DNA of 64,000 nt from Lojkania enalia (taxonomy: Eukaryota; Ascomycota; Dothideomycetes; Pleosporales): the NCBI GenBank assembly GCA_010094045.1, contig ML986732.1, forward strand, positions 1 to 64,000, read 5' to 3'. Every line of letters begins with the position of its first letter. The stretch's first letter is position 1. Shown here piece by piece: positions 13,300-25,830 of the stretch. Under the pieces are notes generated by a model, which made no database searches, was not told the origin of the DNA, and was given only the letters and a program-made list of their open reading frames with translations. The position numbers were made by a program, and so were the translations under genes.

Positions 13300-14150
13300 G
13301 CTTATTATTTCTCCTACCGAAATTTTAGCAATTTACGGCGCCAGGCATTTATTAATTCTCCGAGAAACTCCTAATACAGGCTAGAATAATACTATTCCTT
13401 TTTCCGGACTATATCTATAACTAGATAGTCTTAGATTTAAATAAGAAGCTTTTACTTAAAAATAACTGTAGAAGCTCTAGCCTTTTATTAGAAATGAATT
13501 AGAAGATTGTTTATATTTCGCAGCTAGGTATAATATATACTTTCTATTTCTTATAAGTAAAGTAAAATACAGAGCATCTATACTTAATATTACTAATCGG
13601 TAAAATGTATACAGTTAAACTGTTTTATTATAGGGCCTGTTTAAGCTATTCTGACTAGTCGGCTAGAAGAAGGAACTTTACAGTAAAATCTACAGCTTTT
13701 TAATTTTATATAGTAATATAGATGTACGAATTTAAGAATATTTAATTATTATTAATAGGAACGATCCTAAATTCTACTAGGAATCTATTACCAAGTTCGA
13801 TATTTCGAAGATAGTATAAGTAGATAATAGATAGATAGTATAGACAGTTATAAATATTCTCGATCTATAGGTTTCTGATTATTCTAAAAGAGTCTATTCT
13901 ACTATTAATATATTACCCGTTGGTCTGAATTTTAAAGTTTCCGAGCTATTAGACTCTTAATCTCTAGACCTAGAGCTAGCCTCTTTACACTTACGCCTAT
14001 TTTAATAATTTAGAGAGTACAGCTTAACTAGACAAATAGTACTAGATAGCTAGCTAAGCGTCTAGCTAATTACCCTAGATACAGCAGTCCTATCTAGATC
14101 CAGCAACTCTAAGAAGAATAAAATAAGGTAACGGTTTTTATCTTCCTATC
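13300..14150 (+). pseudogene. RIP-degraded DUF7924-like (PD-(D/E)XK-type) gene
   Basis: The plus strand retains FLISKVKYRAS (expected FL..EVKCGA), then a segment resembling ADRQNAHS (mutated to TNR*NVYS), then TVLL.GLF.LF.LV..KEL, then an INRNDPKFY...KFDISK segment. This order matches what I recall of fungal DUF7924 proteins, thought to be nuclease-like with an ExK catalytic pair; here the Glu has become Lys, as expected from G-to-A RIP. A serine/lysine-rich tail follows (SSNSKKNK near 14105). Stops are numerous. The family name is from memory; a profile search with stops masked would settle it. Confidence 0.5.
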
Positions 14151-14559
14151 TACGTCGGGCTCAAGCTGCTAAAAATATCCTTATTATTAGCGCTTCTGCC
14201 TTTAATATAGTCTACCTGAATTTAAGGCTATACTATATTTAGAGATAAGCCTATATATTATACTTTTAATTGTAAGATAGCTTAGAGTCTTCCTTAATAA
14301 TATTTATATTGCTGCCCTGTTTCCTAATAATAAGTACTTCTTTATATTAGTTGTTTAAGTAATAGGTCTTTCGTAAGGGTATGTTCTTCGAGCTATACTA
14401 TTGCTAGGTATATAAACGCATAGCAAGATGGATTAGAGGATAGTTTATATTATTATACCGTATATTATTATTACTATTTCTATCCTTCTAATCGCACGCG
14501 TTAAGAAATATTCTTATTAGTAGAGTAGGAAGGCTGAAGGTATTACTTTTGTTTAATAT

Positions 14560-15772
14560 AGGTGGATTATTACTGCTAAATTGTAATGCGCTCTACTTAA
14601 GTAGGATATTTTTAACATCTTTACTTCTTCGCTGTACTTAGTCTATTAGTATAATGCGAACTAGAGACAGGTACGGTTATAAAGGAGATATGGTATGCTT
14701 CTACTTTAAAGACGCTAGAGAGTACTTTAGGGCGGCTCTATTAGGTAGTAGAGGATAGCAAGCACAATCCTAGTCTAGAGAGAAGTTATAAGCGCAGCCT
14801 AACAGGGCTGCAAATTCTCTAGATCTAGTATAAAGCTAGTAGGCCTATTATTATATTTGTAAAGGCCTATTCGCGGATAGGTCTAGTTTAGTACCTATCT
14901 AAGAAACGACCTAGGTCCTATTTTAGTTCTCTTTAAACATTATTTCTTTAAAGGGGCCTAATTTTAGTATATAAGTAATGGTTAGCATTATATAATAGCT
15001 AATTAAATGCTAACTTATTCCTCTTCTAATATCTCTAAAGTACTTAGACTAGTATACTAGCGTTCTAAAAGCTTAATAGCTAATATAGTCTTTATTTATA
15101 AAGGATAGTAACCTCTATAGTTTTAATACTTATCTATCACGCTAGTCTAAATTTTACTAGGGTATTTACAAAGGTATTAAAGTCCTACAACCTATTCTAA
15201 TTCTTAATTCCTAACTTTAGGCTCTAGTATCTATTTTAGGCATCTAATCTTCTTTAAGCTCTTAATTATAAATACTCTCTAGGGTACTAATACTATATTA
15301 CGTTCTATTAACTAGAGGTAATTAAAGAAGTTTTCTTCGGCTCTATCTAAAATGCCTATACTTGCTAAAAAGACTTAAAGTTATAGTAATATAAATAAAC
15401 CCGAAGTTAATATTATTAGCTAGCCAGCTACTAAGCCGCTTAACTTCTATAGAGCTTCTTTTAGACTATCTAGACTCTCTATTATCGTTAGTAGCTATAA
15501 GCTTCTTAGATAGGCTTCTCGTGGGTTAAGCTTAAGTATTACTTTAGGCTGTCGACTTATAGGAGGGATAAAGATATTCTTTTCGTTTAACTTAGATAGA
15601 TTACTACTATTTAGTTGCGAGGCGCTTAGCTTAGGTAGGATATTATTAATAGCTTTAGTTTTTCGCCGCGTTTAGTACTGCTAAAATATAAGCTGGAGAT
15701 AGATACGGTTATAGGGGTAATATAGTACGCTTCCGCTTTAAGGGTACTAGAAAGTGCTTTAGAGCGGCTTAG
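14560..15772 (+). repeat. Pair of diverged direct repeats (14560-14745 and 15590-15772)
   Basis: The segment running from GTGGATTATTACTGCTAAA to GGCGGCTCTATTA at 14560-14745 is repeated, diverged, at 15590-15772. The clearest matches are GACAGGTACGGTTATAAAGG against GATACGGTTATAGGGG, and the endings AGAGTACTTTAGGGCGGCT against AAAGTGCTTTAGAGCGGCT. About 1.03 kb separates the copies. The unit is not recognised. Confidence 0.6.
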
Positions 15773-16099
15773 TAGTAGGAAAGATACTTTTCTACTTCAA
15801 ACAACTGTACTTAATACTTAAAGCTGTTTTCAGCATAAAATTTGCGCAAGTATATATAGGTAGAAGTAATATATAGTTAAGTTTAATTAGGATAGAGAGG
15901 TAGCTATGAATACGTGTTTTAGGCTCTTTTCGGGAGCTTAAACTATTAGAGATAGATACTCTTTATATAGGGGCTAGCGAACAAGTTTAGACTCCTAAAA
16001 TATCTATACTAAGATTTTATATAGTAAATTACCGTAATTCTTATAAGAAGTTAAGTAAAGACTTCTACTATAAGTTAAGATTACCAAAATATATAGTAT

Positions 16100-16800
16100 T
16101 GTTTTTCTACTTCTAGGGCTAGAACAACCTCCTTTACAGTCTTAAACTTGCGCTTATAATAGCATCCAGCGATAACACTTCTAAACAGTATACTAGATAG
16201 GTCTAAAAATATACCTTAGGTAAATAGTATTTATATACGATCGCTATATATAAACCTCTCCTTATTCTAGGGTACCGGCCCTTTATAGAAAGGGTAATAG
16301 TCGGTTATAATAATATAGATAACGATACCTAAACTAAAAATATTAACTTTTAGTAATTTAAAACTTATTAACTATAGGTCTATAAACGGATTATTAGGGA
16401 GTAGATTACTATCTAAACCCAGCTCGAGGTATCTAAAGCTACTAAAGTTAGCAAGAAGTAGGTCTAGAGTCTAGCCGGCCTAATAAACAAGTATATTTAT
16501 AGTGCCTAGATTCGAGTAGATAATATCTTTCTTATAGATGTAAGCAACAGCTTTAGCAATTTAAAGGTACTATTTCTCTTTTAAAGTGTTGTTAATCTTA
16601 TTATTATACCTCTTAATATATAATTAAAGGTCTCTACAATCTACCTTACTAAGTAATAAGCTATCCTTCTTACCCTTAATCCTATAGAGCCTATAGTACC
16701 TAATACCTAGAATTAGGATCGTAATATTATAGATATAGGAATATACCGAACAATCCTAGAATAAACTTCTAGTCGGTTTAGTAGTTACTTCTCTATAGTA
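16100..16800 (-). pseudogene. RIP-degraded protein kinase domain
   Basis: On the minus strand the order of kinase subdomains is clear. An alpha-E helix with YIKRYNNKINNTLKEK and IAKAVAYIYKKDIIYSNL (subdomain VIb; the usual HRDL/HSNL is mutated to YSNL) is followed by LLLANF (subdomain VII, DFG region, D mutated to N), then PNNPF and VNIFSLGIVIYIIITDYYPF (subdomain IX-X, DxxSLG with D to N). A C-terminal segment, RKFKTVKEVV, closes the domain near 16115. It resembles fungal single-domain kinases. D-to-N changes and stops fit RIP. The N-lobe upstream could not be placed. Confidence 0.65.
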
Positions 16801-19380
16801 AAAGTATTCTAAAACTCTATAATAAGTTTTTTACTAACTTAAGTCCGTAGTATTTTATAAACTAAGCCTTTTCTTATAAAATAGATGGTAGCTGTACGTT
16901 TATAGTTACTGATTATCTCTATAAGGATGGATTTAGATAAAGGTAATAATTGTGGTTAGTAGGATAAAGATAAGCGCTGAAAGAGGGGTCTTAGCTTAGT
17001 ATCTAGCTAACTTATTAAATATCGTGTATTTGCGAACAACTATAAGCCGTCCTAAATTTAAATTCTTTATAAGGTTAAATATCCGTATATATAAAATCTT
17101 AGCATCTAGTAAACTTATAAAATTACGTATATTCAGGAATAAAGTATTATTAGACGCCTAATTATAATTTGATTTTTAATAAAATTTAAAGCTTTTCTAT
17201 ATATATACTAAGGTCTACCACCTAAAAGAGATAGTACGTTCGGCCTACTACTATTAAACTCTAAAACTATTAGCGTACGATTACCCTAAAAACGGTACTT
17301 TAGGGAACGTACTATTAGGGATTTTTACAATCCGCTTTACTATATTTTCCTATATTTAAGTTAGAACTAATCTATTCCTTTATTAGCTTATAGTTAGATT
17401 TGTCTTTTTCAGGGCATGTTGTAGTATTTTCTTCTTCTACTATATCCCCACAGCTATAATAAGCAGTTCTAGATACTATTATATAGTATATCTCGATTAG
17501 GAAACGATATTTAGGTATAATAGGTAAGATAGTACTACAGCGCACGTATTAAATCGTGATTTTTTGTTAAAGGAAAGTACTGGAGTAGTCTAACTTCTAG
17601 AAGGAGAGTTAATATCCTTAAATATTGCCCGTAGACAACTGGTAGCCTCTTATCTTCTCTAACTTAATTATAGTATCTTATTCTATAATATTAACCGATT
17701 AAACGGCCGAACTACCCTTAGAGATAGGTATATACATCTTACTCTTACTTTCTTATAGCTAAACTGCTTACTACCTAAATAGCCCTAGTTTAGTTATAAA
17801 TAGTATTATACTGTATAATTAGTTCTCGAGTTTCTACTAATAGTATTATATAACTACTACCTATTCTACACTAGTAGATAAATATCTCGCCCAGAGACAG
17901 TCGCGTTATATTAGCCAATTGTAAAGTAGGAGCTATCTACCGTCTAATAGGAGTTAGATATAATCTGCTAATCTAACTAGCCCTTAGCTTTAAGCACGTT
18001 TAGTAGATTAATAACTAGGATAGGAGAGTAGAGAAGTACTAAACAACTATACCGAAACTTCTCCTTAAAAATTCTTTTTGTAAGCACCCTTATCCGATAA
18101 CTATTTAAAATATCCCTACTCGTTTTATTTTAATAGTGTTACTAAGACTAGAATACCCTACCTACTGAGTAATCTATTATATTATTCTATTAGGGCTGCC
18201 TAATACGCCTAATACGCCCGATACTAGGCTTTTACGCCTAACCCCTACTATCAGCTTATTACTTTTAGGTTGATATTATAAGTTAAATTTAAGGCCCAAA
18301 GTTTAGCGTCTGCTCTTTAATATGCTATATTTTATAAAGACTTCCTTAGAGTAGAACGACCTCTTGATTTTACTTCTCTAGACGGCCCTCGAACCTTTCT
18401 AGTATACTCTTAAAATAAACAACTCCAGCAACTTTATCTGACAGATTACATCGTTTCTTATTTTGATAGATAAGAACCCGATGGTATTATTACTCCCTTT
18501 ATGCGGTAGAGACTCGTCTAACGTACCTTTAGTCGCTTAAGCGAAAGTCTCTTACCAAATCTAACTCGTTTTTCAACAATACAACCATCGGCGCTACTGT
18601 TACTAGATCGGGGCAGATAATATACTAGAAGCAATATACAATCACAGTTTATATAATGGGAAAAGAAGAGATGCCTATAGAATAGTTTTCGGTGTGCGAT
18701 GGTGAAGCACTTGTAAAGAAGGGTACCAGTCTTCTACTCGAGGGGGGTAAGGTAAAAGAAGAGTAGGTTAGATGTTTGGTTTAACTATAGAGTTTCTCTT
18801 TAATATTAAACGTATACTACACGCCCAAAAATAGAGTTATCTAGCTACTATCTGTTTCTTGATTGGATATTGTTATTAAGACACCGTCCGTATATACACG
18901 CACCTCCCTCTTCTTACGCTAGTATATAGGAGCGGCTAAGAATATAATACTAACGTTAAGACCGAATATACCCGAGAGTACGTCTTATCGACAAGCCTGA
19001 AGCTTAATGCACGGGTCGGGTTCGATTTTACCACCACCTTGATAAAGGAGGTGTCTTACTCTATCCTTTGTTTCCACCTCTACATTAAACAACTTCTTAG
19101 TATAAAACGGTACCTTCTCTTTAGCGATTCCTATCTCTATTTAACATCCAAAGTGATCGTAAATGTACCCTTATTAAAGAAATATTAATATGTCTGCTAC
19201 TAAAGCATCAGCAAGTCGTAAATATAATATTCTTCGGACTGATTCCATAAATTCGACGGGGAACAATACTCTGGATGCCTGAAGGGAGGTATTAATATAT
19301 ACACCTTCTTAAATATTTAAGCTGTTAAGTATTTCTTACAAAGAGCTGTACTTAAGATTAGTATAGTTTATTTCTAGGCC
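16801..19380. other. RIP-degraded DNA grading into less mutated sequence
   Basis: 16.8-18.4 kb is TpA-rich; minus-strand coding remnants (for example near 17430, AYYSCGDIVEEEN) may be the N-terminal side of the kinase relic. From about 18.4 kb base composition becomes more balanced, with no gene recognised to 19380. Confidence 0.45.
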
Positions 19381-19960
19381 GTTTGGTGTAGCGTTTAGAG
19401 GTGAAGTACTTAATATAGGACTCTCCATAGTAGTACCTGGGTATGTTAATAGCGAGAAATAGACGTTGGACGGTGTACGTACGACGCCGCTTAGTACCCT
19501 TCCTTACGCCGGTACCTCCATCGTCTTCTAGCAACTATAGAGCGTCACTTTCTATAGCGAGTATAAGCTCCTTTGCAAAAGTACGCTGTTGTTTAATAGA
19601 TTGTATACTAAAACTATTAAGTAGATGTGCGAATTCAGCCCGGCCAGAGAATTTATATTGCGAATCTGTCGCCTTTTTTGCAGTATAATATACGCGCTAG
19701 GCTAATTTGCTCTCTTCTAAAATAATTCTTTACGTAGAGTTCGCGTTCGCCTACTTTACTTCCTCTAACGCCTTCTCTACCCTATATAGACCACGCTGGA
19801 GCCCCTGAAAATGCTGCTTTACTAATATAATAAGCCGCTCTCGTTCGGCTCGTAGGTTATCCTCTATTTGGTGAGTAGAGGTCGTAGGTATAAAAGGTGC
19901 TGGGAAGTTTCGTAGAGAAGTTTAATACTTAGAAACGAAGTTTGGGCAAATAAGAGCGAC
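19380..19960 (-). pseudogene. Decayed coiled-coil protein fragment, unidentified
   Basis: The minus strand gives about 190 codons with few stops. It begins with a Pro/Thr-rich stretch, then a charged helical region (DNLRAERERLIILVKQHF, then LYRVEKALEEVK) suggesting a coiled coil, then an acidic patch (LLEDDGG) and a basic run (KGTKRRRTYT). I do not recognise the family. The few stops (TAG, TGA) fit CAG/CGA mutation. The opposite-strand frame at 19443-19688 is a shadow of this. Confidence 0.45.
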
Positions 19961-20240
19961 CCACCCCCTATGACAACATTAAACTAACGAAAAACGGCTA
20001 GCTCGGCATAAGCGTTGAGCTGTAAAATGTGCTTCTTAGCCGCCTGACCTGCGAGTACAGGCTGTATAGTTCGCCGCTGAAAATTCAACGCGTAAAGAGA
20101 GGGCGTCTCTATTGCTGAATTTAGCCTTCTAATATGGTGACGCTGCTAGTACACCCAACGTAGCTAGATCGCTTGCTCGTATCGCGGAGAAGCGGAGGAA
20201 CCTTACTTTGTCGAAGTTGGAAGCAAACCCGTGTCACATG

Positions 20241-20330
20241 TTAAACTTCCCTTCTAAACTTCTAAACTTCCCTTCTAAATCTCCCTTCTAAATTTCCCTT
20301 CCGAATTTCTTTTCTAAATTTCCGTCCGTT
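20241..20330. repeat. Imperfect CTTCCCTTCTAAA minisatellite
   Basis: Five to six imperfect units of about 13-15 bp of the form AACTTCCCTTCTAAA lie in tandem on the plus strand, decaying at the right end (TTTCTTTTCTAAATTTCCG). No coding function is apparent. Confidence 0.7.
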
Positions 20331-21480
20331 TCCGATAAAATTCTCAATATTAAGCTGTAATTTTGCTAAGTTAACTATTAACAACCTTCGCTCATCGGAG
20401 TATGTTTCAATTCTAAGCAGGCCTGATAGTAATCTACAGGGGAATAGTGCGTAAATTAGTCTGGCTGCTGCTCAAACTCCATCACCATTCTGTATTTAGC
20501 ATACGTCTAACATATATATCATCTCGTTGGAGCTCTTCTAATCTCGCTCATCGATATTAACGAGTAATAAAGGGTGTTGAGAGCTATATAGAGCAAGCTG
20601 TCGGCTAGTGCTCAGTACATCCAAACTGTCTATAGCTTACAAGAGGTGTTATCACAATCTGCGGGATATTCTAGTCGCCGCCAACACTGAAGCTCGCCTT
20701 TTCAATTAGAGGTTAAAGGCGACGCTCTAAGCCCAGGTCGACACTAAGAGCCATCCTATCTGTAAGCATCTGCGTAGGGATAGGAGAAAAGGTATAAAAG
20801 TAGACGATTAGATCGAGTCGTAATACATAATCGTAGGGATTGCCGCAATCTACAATCTGAGGTGTATCCCAGTTGCCGCCAATGATCACTAGACACCATC
20901 CCGTCTACAAGCCGCATCCTACCTACATGCATCTGCGCAACAAGAAGCATCACACTCTACCGTATCAGGGGAGTGCAGATGAGGTAAAAGAGAGGCATAG
21001 GGCGTGGGGAAGGGTGGATGGTTGTAGGTATAAGAGTTTGCAATCAACCGTTAATTTCAAGGCCAATTCTTCATACTCTCCCGTTCGAATCCTCAACTAA
21101 CGCCTCCATCCTGCAGAGCCATCACCCACCCAGCACACTTCTTTATAACCACATCAAGCTCTTCTATACTCGTCTTTGTAGGATTTCACCAGGCTTTAAC
21201 GTCTTCACCAGACTCATCGCTCTCCATACCCCTTTAGCTGCTGTTACTCTCACATCGCTCAACTTCGAAGCTCACACCTTCACCTCTCCATCACGCGTCG
21301 ATAAAGCCCCCAAAGGTAAGAGTAAGCACGTTTCACCCTAGAAGGTACGTTTATACTAGTATACCCTCTTCGTGTTGAAGCTTCATCTACTATTCCGTCA
21401 AGATCTAGTTCTGTATCTGCTCCCGTTCCAATAAATCCGCAACTGGCCTACTTATCGTCTTAGCTAGACTTAATCTGATC
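20331..21480. other. Gene-poor, weakly mutated DNA
   Basis: Balanced composition with overlapping short frames on both strands and no recognisable protein. A segment at about 20652-20780 appears again, imperfectly, at about 20849-20945 (ACAATCTG..GG, GCCGCCAA, CATCCTA.CT, CATCTGCG in the same order), a possible direct repeat. The short frames look incidental. Confidence 0.4.
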
Positions 21481-21499
21481 CATCTCTCGTAGTATCGCT

Positions 21500-21860
21500 A
21501 TCGCATCGGTCAAAACTCGCCCTTCCAAAGTAGCTCGCACAGGTCACCTCCAGACATTACGTCCTAGAGTCTCTTATTATACCAAGAGATCAGTCAAACG
21601 CTTCCACTCAAGGAGACACTTCCAATAGCCAACAGTATAATGGCTCTGCACCCACAGATAGAGTCAGTAATACTAATAGCCAAGCTCGGAACAACGCGCA
21701 GAACAGAGAAACCACGCCTCACAACGGTCAGGAGAGCGCCCCAGGCAATAATACAGAGGCCAGTTTACCCAGCATCAATGTCAACGACATGGTCATGGAC
21801 GCCTCTAAATATCGTAACCTTGATCTCAGTCCCTTATACGAGAGATTAAAAGATGGAAGC
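21500..21860 (+). pseudogene. Fragment of an unidentified Ser/Asn/Gln-rich protein
   Basis: A frame different from the longest ATG frame runs from about 21540 to the TAA near 21870. It is rich in Asn, Gln, Ser and Thr (SNTNSQARNNAQNRE, ESAPGNNTEASLPS) and ends with MDASKYRNLDLSPYERLKDG. Its composition is coding-like, with only one stop near its start (about 21530). It may be an exon of a decayed regulatory-type protein; no domain is recognised. Confidence 0.35.
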
Positions 21861-22199
21861 TATAAGGGCTAAAGGATTAGATTTAAGAGGTTGGTTGGGT
21901 AATGATTGACTCACGTCTAAAAGGGATAATTGTTCTTCCGCGTTCTAGTAGTTATATACTATATGGCCGGCCCCCGCGCGCCACGCAATTGGTCCAGAGC
22001 TCAAATAAAATCTCACTTTTATCCACATCTCGTAGGCTACGTTCTATTCATGCATAGCTCACCATTGTTTCACCATATCCTTATACGAAAACTTAGCAAC
22101 ATCAGCAAGTCTGCAGGACCTTGCATGTAAGATTGCGTTACTTCTAGGAACTCCAGAATATCTAGACAGCATAACGGGGCTCCTTACTACTCAGTCTAC

Positions 22200-22759
22200 C
22201 ATATCGGAGTCTGCTCAACCCGAAGTGTTCAGCTTCAAATAGATTGTGCAATTCCATCAACTAGCTAAAGAGCTTTCCAAAACCACAGTATATAGGAAGA
22301 AATCCGGCGTTAGAAGGCCCCTAACTTATATAGCAGTCCAAGGAGGTAAAGGAGAAATTAGCTCTCGCGGGTATAAACACGAGGAGACCAAGACCCAAAG
22401 AACCTGGCACCCTACCTGCCGTACTTCTAATAAACCAGGCTATGTTCACATCAGTAAAGGACCGACCCTTTCTTCTTTTACCACTTCCTATTTCCGATGA
22501 CGCTCATCAGGAGATCATCCGCCGCGTCCGAACGCGTTATCCGCATATCAAAGAAGTAGATCTGAGTACGCTTAAGGACGCGAAACTTCAGCTACAGAGC
22601 GATACGAAAAGGAACGTACGGAGCGAAGCAACGTTTCAACTAGATAGCGTTAGCCTAGTTTCCGAGTGTGTCCGTGTTCGGACGACACCATTACTAATAC
22701 CATTTCTTATGTTGCCTTTCCCTACAGAGCGACAGCAGGATGGGAAGGATGAAGTATGA
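22200..22759 (+). pseudogene. Unidentified coding-like fragment
   Basis: Two overlapping plus-strand frames occur. The second has a charged, helix-like segment (HQEIIRRVRTRYPHIKEVDL...KDAKLQLQ) suggesting real coding ancestry. No family recognised. It ends just before the convergent minus-strand relic whose stop is at 22772. Confidence 0.3.
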
Positions 22760-22771
22760 AGTATAGGTATA

Positions 22772-24330
22772 TTAGGCAGGCTCGTCAGGCCTATATAAAT
22801 CCACATATTCTTGAAGCTCTCTATCCTCTATTAATATATCTGTTACACATACAGACGGCAGGTCGCTTTCTTCTATAACAACCTTCTCCCCAGTAATACT
22901 CACTCCTATAATACCTTCGTGCTGTTTACCGATGCTGGCGAATCCCGGAAACCGACTTGATAAGCCTTCTTCAGTTCCACTAAGGTCCCCGGCCTAAGGG
23001 GTGTCTACTGCCGTTATGAATCGACATTCGTCTAACTAATCCGACTCTAGCCCAGAGAGACTGTCCTGCGTGCCCCTTGCCTCTACTAATCTTAAGCTAC
23101 CACTCTACTGCTCTTATGCATCGCCTAACTCCCGCAATTGACGCAGCATATTTATGTCCATTTCGCTCGAGATCGTCGTCTGGATTGCAGGTGAGACATG
23201 TGAGTAGGAGTGCTGGGGTGGGCCGTCTGGCTTATCTGTCTACAGTCGTCTATAAGCTGCCGCTAATTACACCTCGCAACAGGGGAATCGACTTACCGTA
23301 CAGCACCCGCCGCTTTTTTAGCACAATTTTCCCTTCCCGTAGTAAATCTCTTGTCTCTTCCAAGTAACCGCAGAGTCCTAAGACTAGTTCTTTATATCTC
23401 CTCGAATTCTTAATTGTTTTTTCCCCTAGCAACTCTAAGATTAAAGCACCTTAGCTTAGCTGTTCAGAGACAAAATTAAGACTGCCGCGATTAAGCCGTC
23501 GGTATTAAAATAACAGATGGACCTACTCTATACTACTAAGAACCGGACCTACTGTCAGTAACAAGCCTGCATTATTTTAACTTAGCAAGAGAAGAGCGGC
23601 TCCCTGAGTAATAATCGTTGTATATCTCTTGCAGATGTTTTTGCATTTCTGCTTGTCTAGCGCCCTATACCTAGGATGCAACGTGTTTAGGAGCGATCTC
23701 CGACAGTTTAGTATAGAAAACTCAGGATTAGATAGTTTAGCGCTCCGAGTGCGGATCTTATTAAAGGATGCGAGGTTGAGCTTGTAAAACGGAGTTTGGT
23801 ATTAATGCAGGTTGTTCCTCAAGTTTTCTAAGGTCTGGTAGGATAGGTCTTCGGTTGAATTAAACTTGGAGGTTCTAAAAAAGTTGACAGGCTCCCGCCA
23901 GGACATTATATTGGCCGTTAGAGTCTGCTCCACATTCTCCTAGCAATCCTCAATCTTCTTCCAGAGCCTGCCTACACGTTCGGTAGTACTTGCATCACTT
24001 GCGCCGACGACATTAGGGTTGTTGAGAGTATTGAAGGTTATCGTTTTCGAGCCGTATCTACATCGTTCTACGTAGCTCTATGTTGATTTATCGCACAGAG
24101 TTAACTTCTCAATTCCGCCGGGAGTATTAGCTGTACAGCTGGCTGAGATAATAATAGACCCGTCTTCGCTTTCGCGCCACTGTAGCCGAACCGCTAACCC
24201 TATAGATATAGTAAACTCTGTGGCCTTCACCATATTTAGGAGGTAATGGAAGATGCTAGCCGTTCGTCCATGTGCGCGGTCTTCTCTATTCCTTAAAGTG
24301 GTTAAGTCGACCCCTTAACAGAGTTGACTT
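22772..24330 (-). pseudogene. Long decayed gene of unknown family
   Basis: One minus-strand frame can be followed from about 24325 to a TAA at 22772-22774 with only a handful of stops, mostly TAG/TAA that fit mutated CAG/CAA. The N-terminal part reads DLTTLRNREDRAHGRTAS then MVKATEFTISIGLAVRLQW and GSIIISASCTANTPGGIEKL; a middle helical part (VGRLWKKIEDC, LENLRNNLH) follows; then GEKTIKNSRRYKELVLGL. A GTAAGT at about 23290 on the minus strand suggests an intron before the acidic C-terminal part (IGVSITGEKVVIEESDLPS, ending YRPDEPA). About 450-500 codons in all. I do not recognise it. It is less mutated than the flanks, so either decay is recent or it escaped strong RIP. Confidence 0.5.
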
Positions 24331-24704
24331 AACTATTCTCGGCTGGGCTCACACTATCCTTCTCCCGGATGCACCCTCACAACAGGCCCAAATAAACCAG
24401 GTCTACCCTTGTCCAGATGTAAGTAATCAACCTTACTAAGAGAACGCATTACTCTATCTCTCGCGGACTATTGTTTCTGAGGAGTTAGTATGCTCTGAGT
24501 ATGTTTAGAAGATGCTCTCTAGGCGTTCGACAGCTGAAACCTCTTGCTTACTAAAGGTATAGCATTTCGCTTTCCAGCTAATAGCAAGCAAGTCTATACT
24601 ATATATACACGCTCCCCTCGACAAGGCTAAGATATCCTTGGTCCTTTAGTGTCGTTCCCTTACCGTTCATCTTACCTTCACCGGTTGCCTTCCTACACGT
24701 TTAT

Positions 24705-25400
24705 ATGTCCGTTATGTCGCCCCGACCAGTCTTTCCTAATTTACTCCAACCTACAGCAGTAGACGATCTATTGGTCGCGGCCCTTATCTTCGCACTTCTT
24801 ATTCCAACTATTGTCTTCCTGTATGTTTTACTCACTTGGGATTTTAAGGCACTTATAAAAAGAAAGCTCCTTTATAGAGGACGCCTTTTCATCTTACTTG
24901 TCTCCCCCTTCGTTGCTTTCGGTATCTGCAGAGCTAAGAATGCGCCTAACCTAGCTTTCCTATTTCTACTGGATGGTACTACAACCGAAGCGCTGATCAT
25001 CGAGGTATGTTTAATACCAAAGAGGGGAGAATTCGCTAAATATAAAGTGCAGTGCTTTGTTTTCTGGAGGACGCGTATGGACGGAATTCGAAATACTATC
25101 TATTATGCTGGTATAATCGCTTTCGGATTGTAAGCCGCATTCCGTCGCCTGTCTGATGTACAGGTCTTCCCTTATTCTCCTCTAACGAAGATAGGCGCCT
25201 ATTCTGCAGGTATCGTGCTTCATCTTTTCGTCGCAGGAACCTTTTCCTAAATTTGTATTAACCAGCACCGTGCAGGGACTCAGGAAGATATATTGAAGTT
25301 AATTTCCTATATTATTAGCTACCTGATCGCTACTAGTATAAGTATTGGCTTTATATAGATTCCCAATAATCGTTTAGCTTTACTAGTAAGTTAGCAATCT
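24705..25400 (+). pseudogene. Decayed multi-pass membrane protein
   Basis: An ATG frame of 142 codons (24705-25133) ends at a TAA, but the same frame stays open to a second TAA at 25247-25249 and continues hydrophobic to about 25350, so the first stop may be a mutated CAA. Predicted membrane segments: residues about 20-47 (DDLLVAALIFALLIPTIVF), about 62-75 (LFILLVSPFVAFGIC), then AGIVLHLFVAGTF and LISYIISYLIATSISIGF after the stops. Four or more spans suggest an integral membrane protein. No family-specific motif was recognised. The upstream region is shared with 26480-26575. Confidence 0.45.
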
Positions 25401-25755
25401 ATGCGAAGTCCCTTAGCTAATGTTAATAGGCACAATTTGTCCTTAAGTTCAGCGTACTGCTCGCACTAGTTCTATCTGTGAACTGAAAAAAAATCATAAA
25501 ATTTTGGGATACAAATTGGAATAGAGGTGCTGTACCGAAGAATAAGGGTGAGTTTAGATGCGTAGACGGTATGAATCTATGCGCGAACAGCCTCGGAGAA
25601 GTATAAGTATAAACCTTCTACTGTTATACGATACTAATCGAAGGTTAGTTAAAGCAGAGACGCGGTGCGGAATGCTATCACTGCTAGGTTGACGGAGAAC
25701 AGTCTATCCAGCGTCGCATTAAGTCATTCTTCCCCAGTCCTAGGGCTTCGTCTAT

Positions 25756-25830
25756 GCTCCACTACCACCACCACCACCACCACCTCCTCCTCCTCCTCCT
25801 CCTCCTCCTCGCCGCCGCCGTCGTCGAGTT
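25756..25830. repeat. Compound trinucleotide microsatellite
   Basis: A perfect (ACC)n run passes directly into a (TCC)n run and then (GCC/GTC)n. It creates poly-Thr/poly-Ser/poly-Pro in a chance plus-strand frame (25665-25973), which I do not consider a gene. Confidence 0.9.

Noticed and set aside
21070..21095. GTTCGAATCC, like a tRNA T-loop
   Set aside because: No matching acceptor stem, anticodon arm or D-arm could be placed around it.
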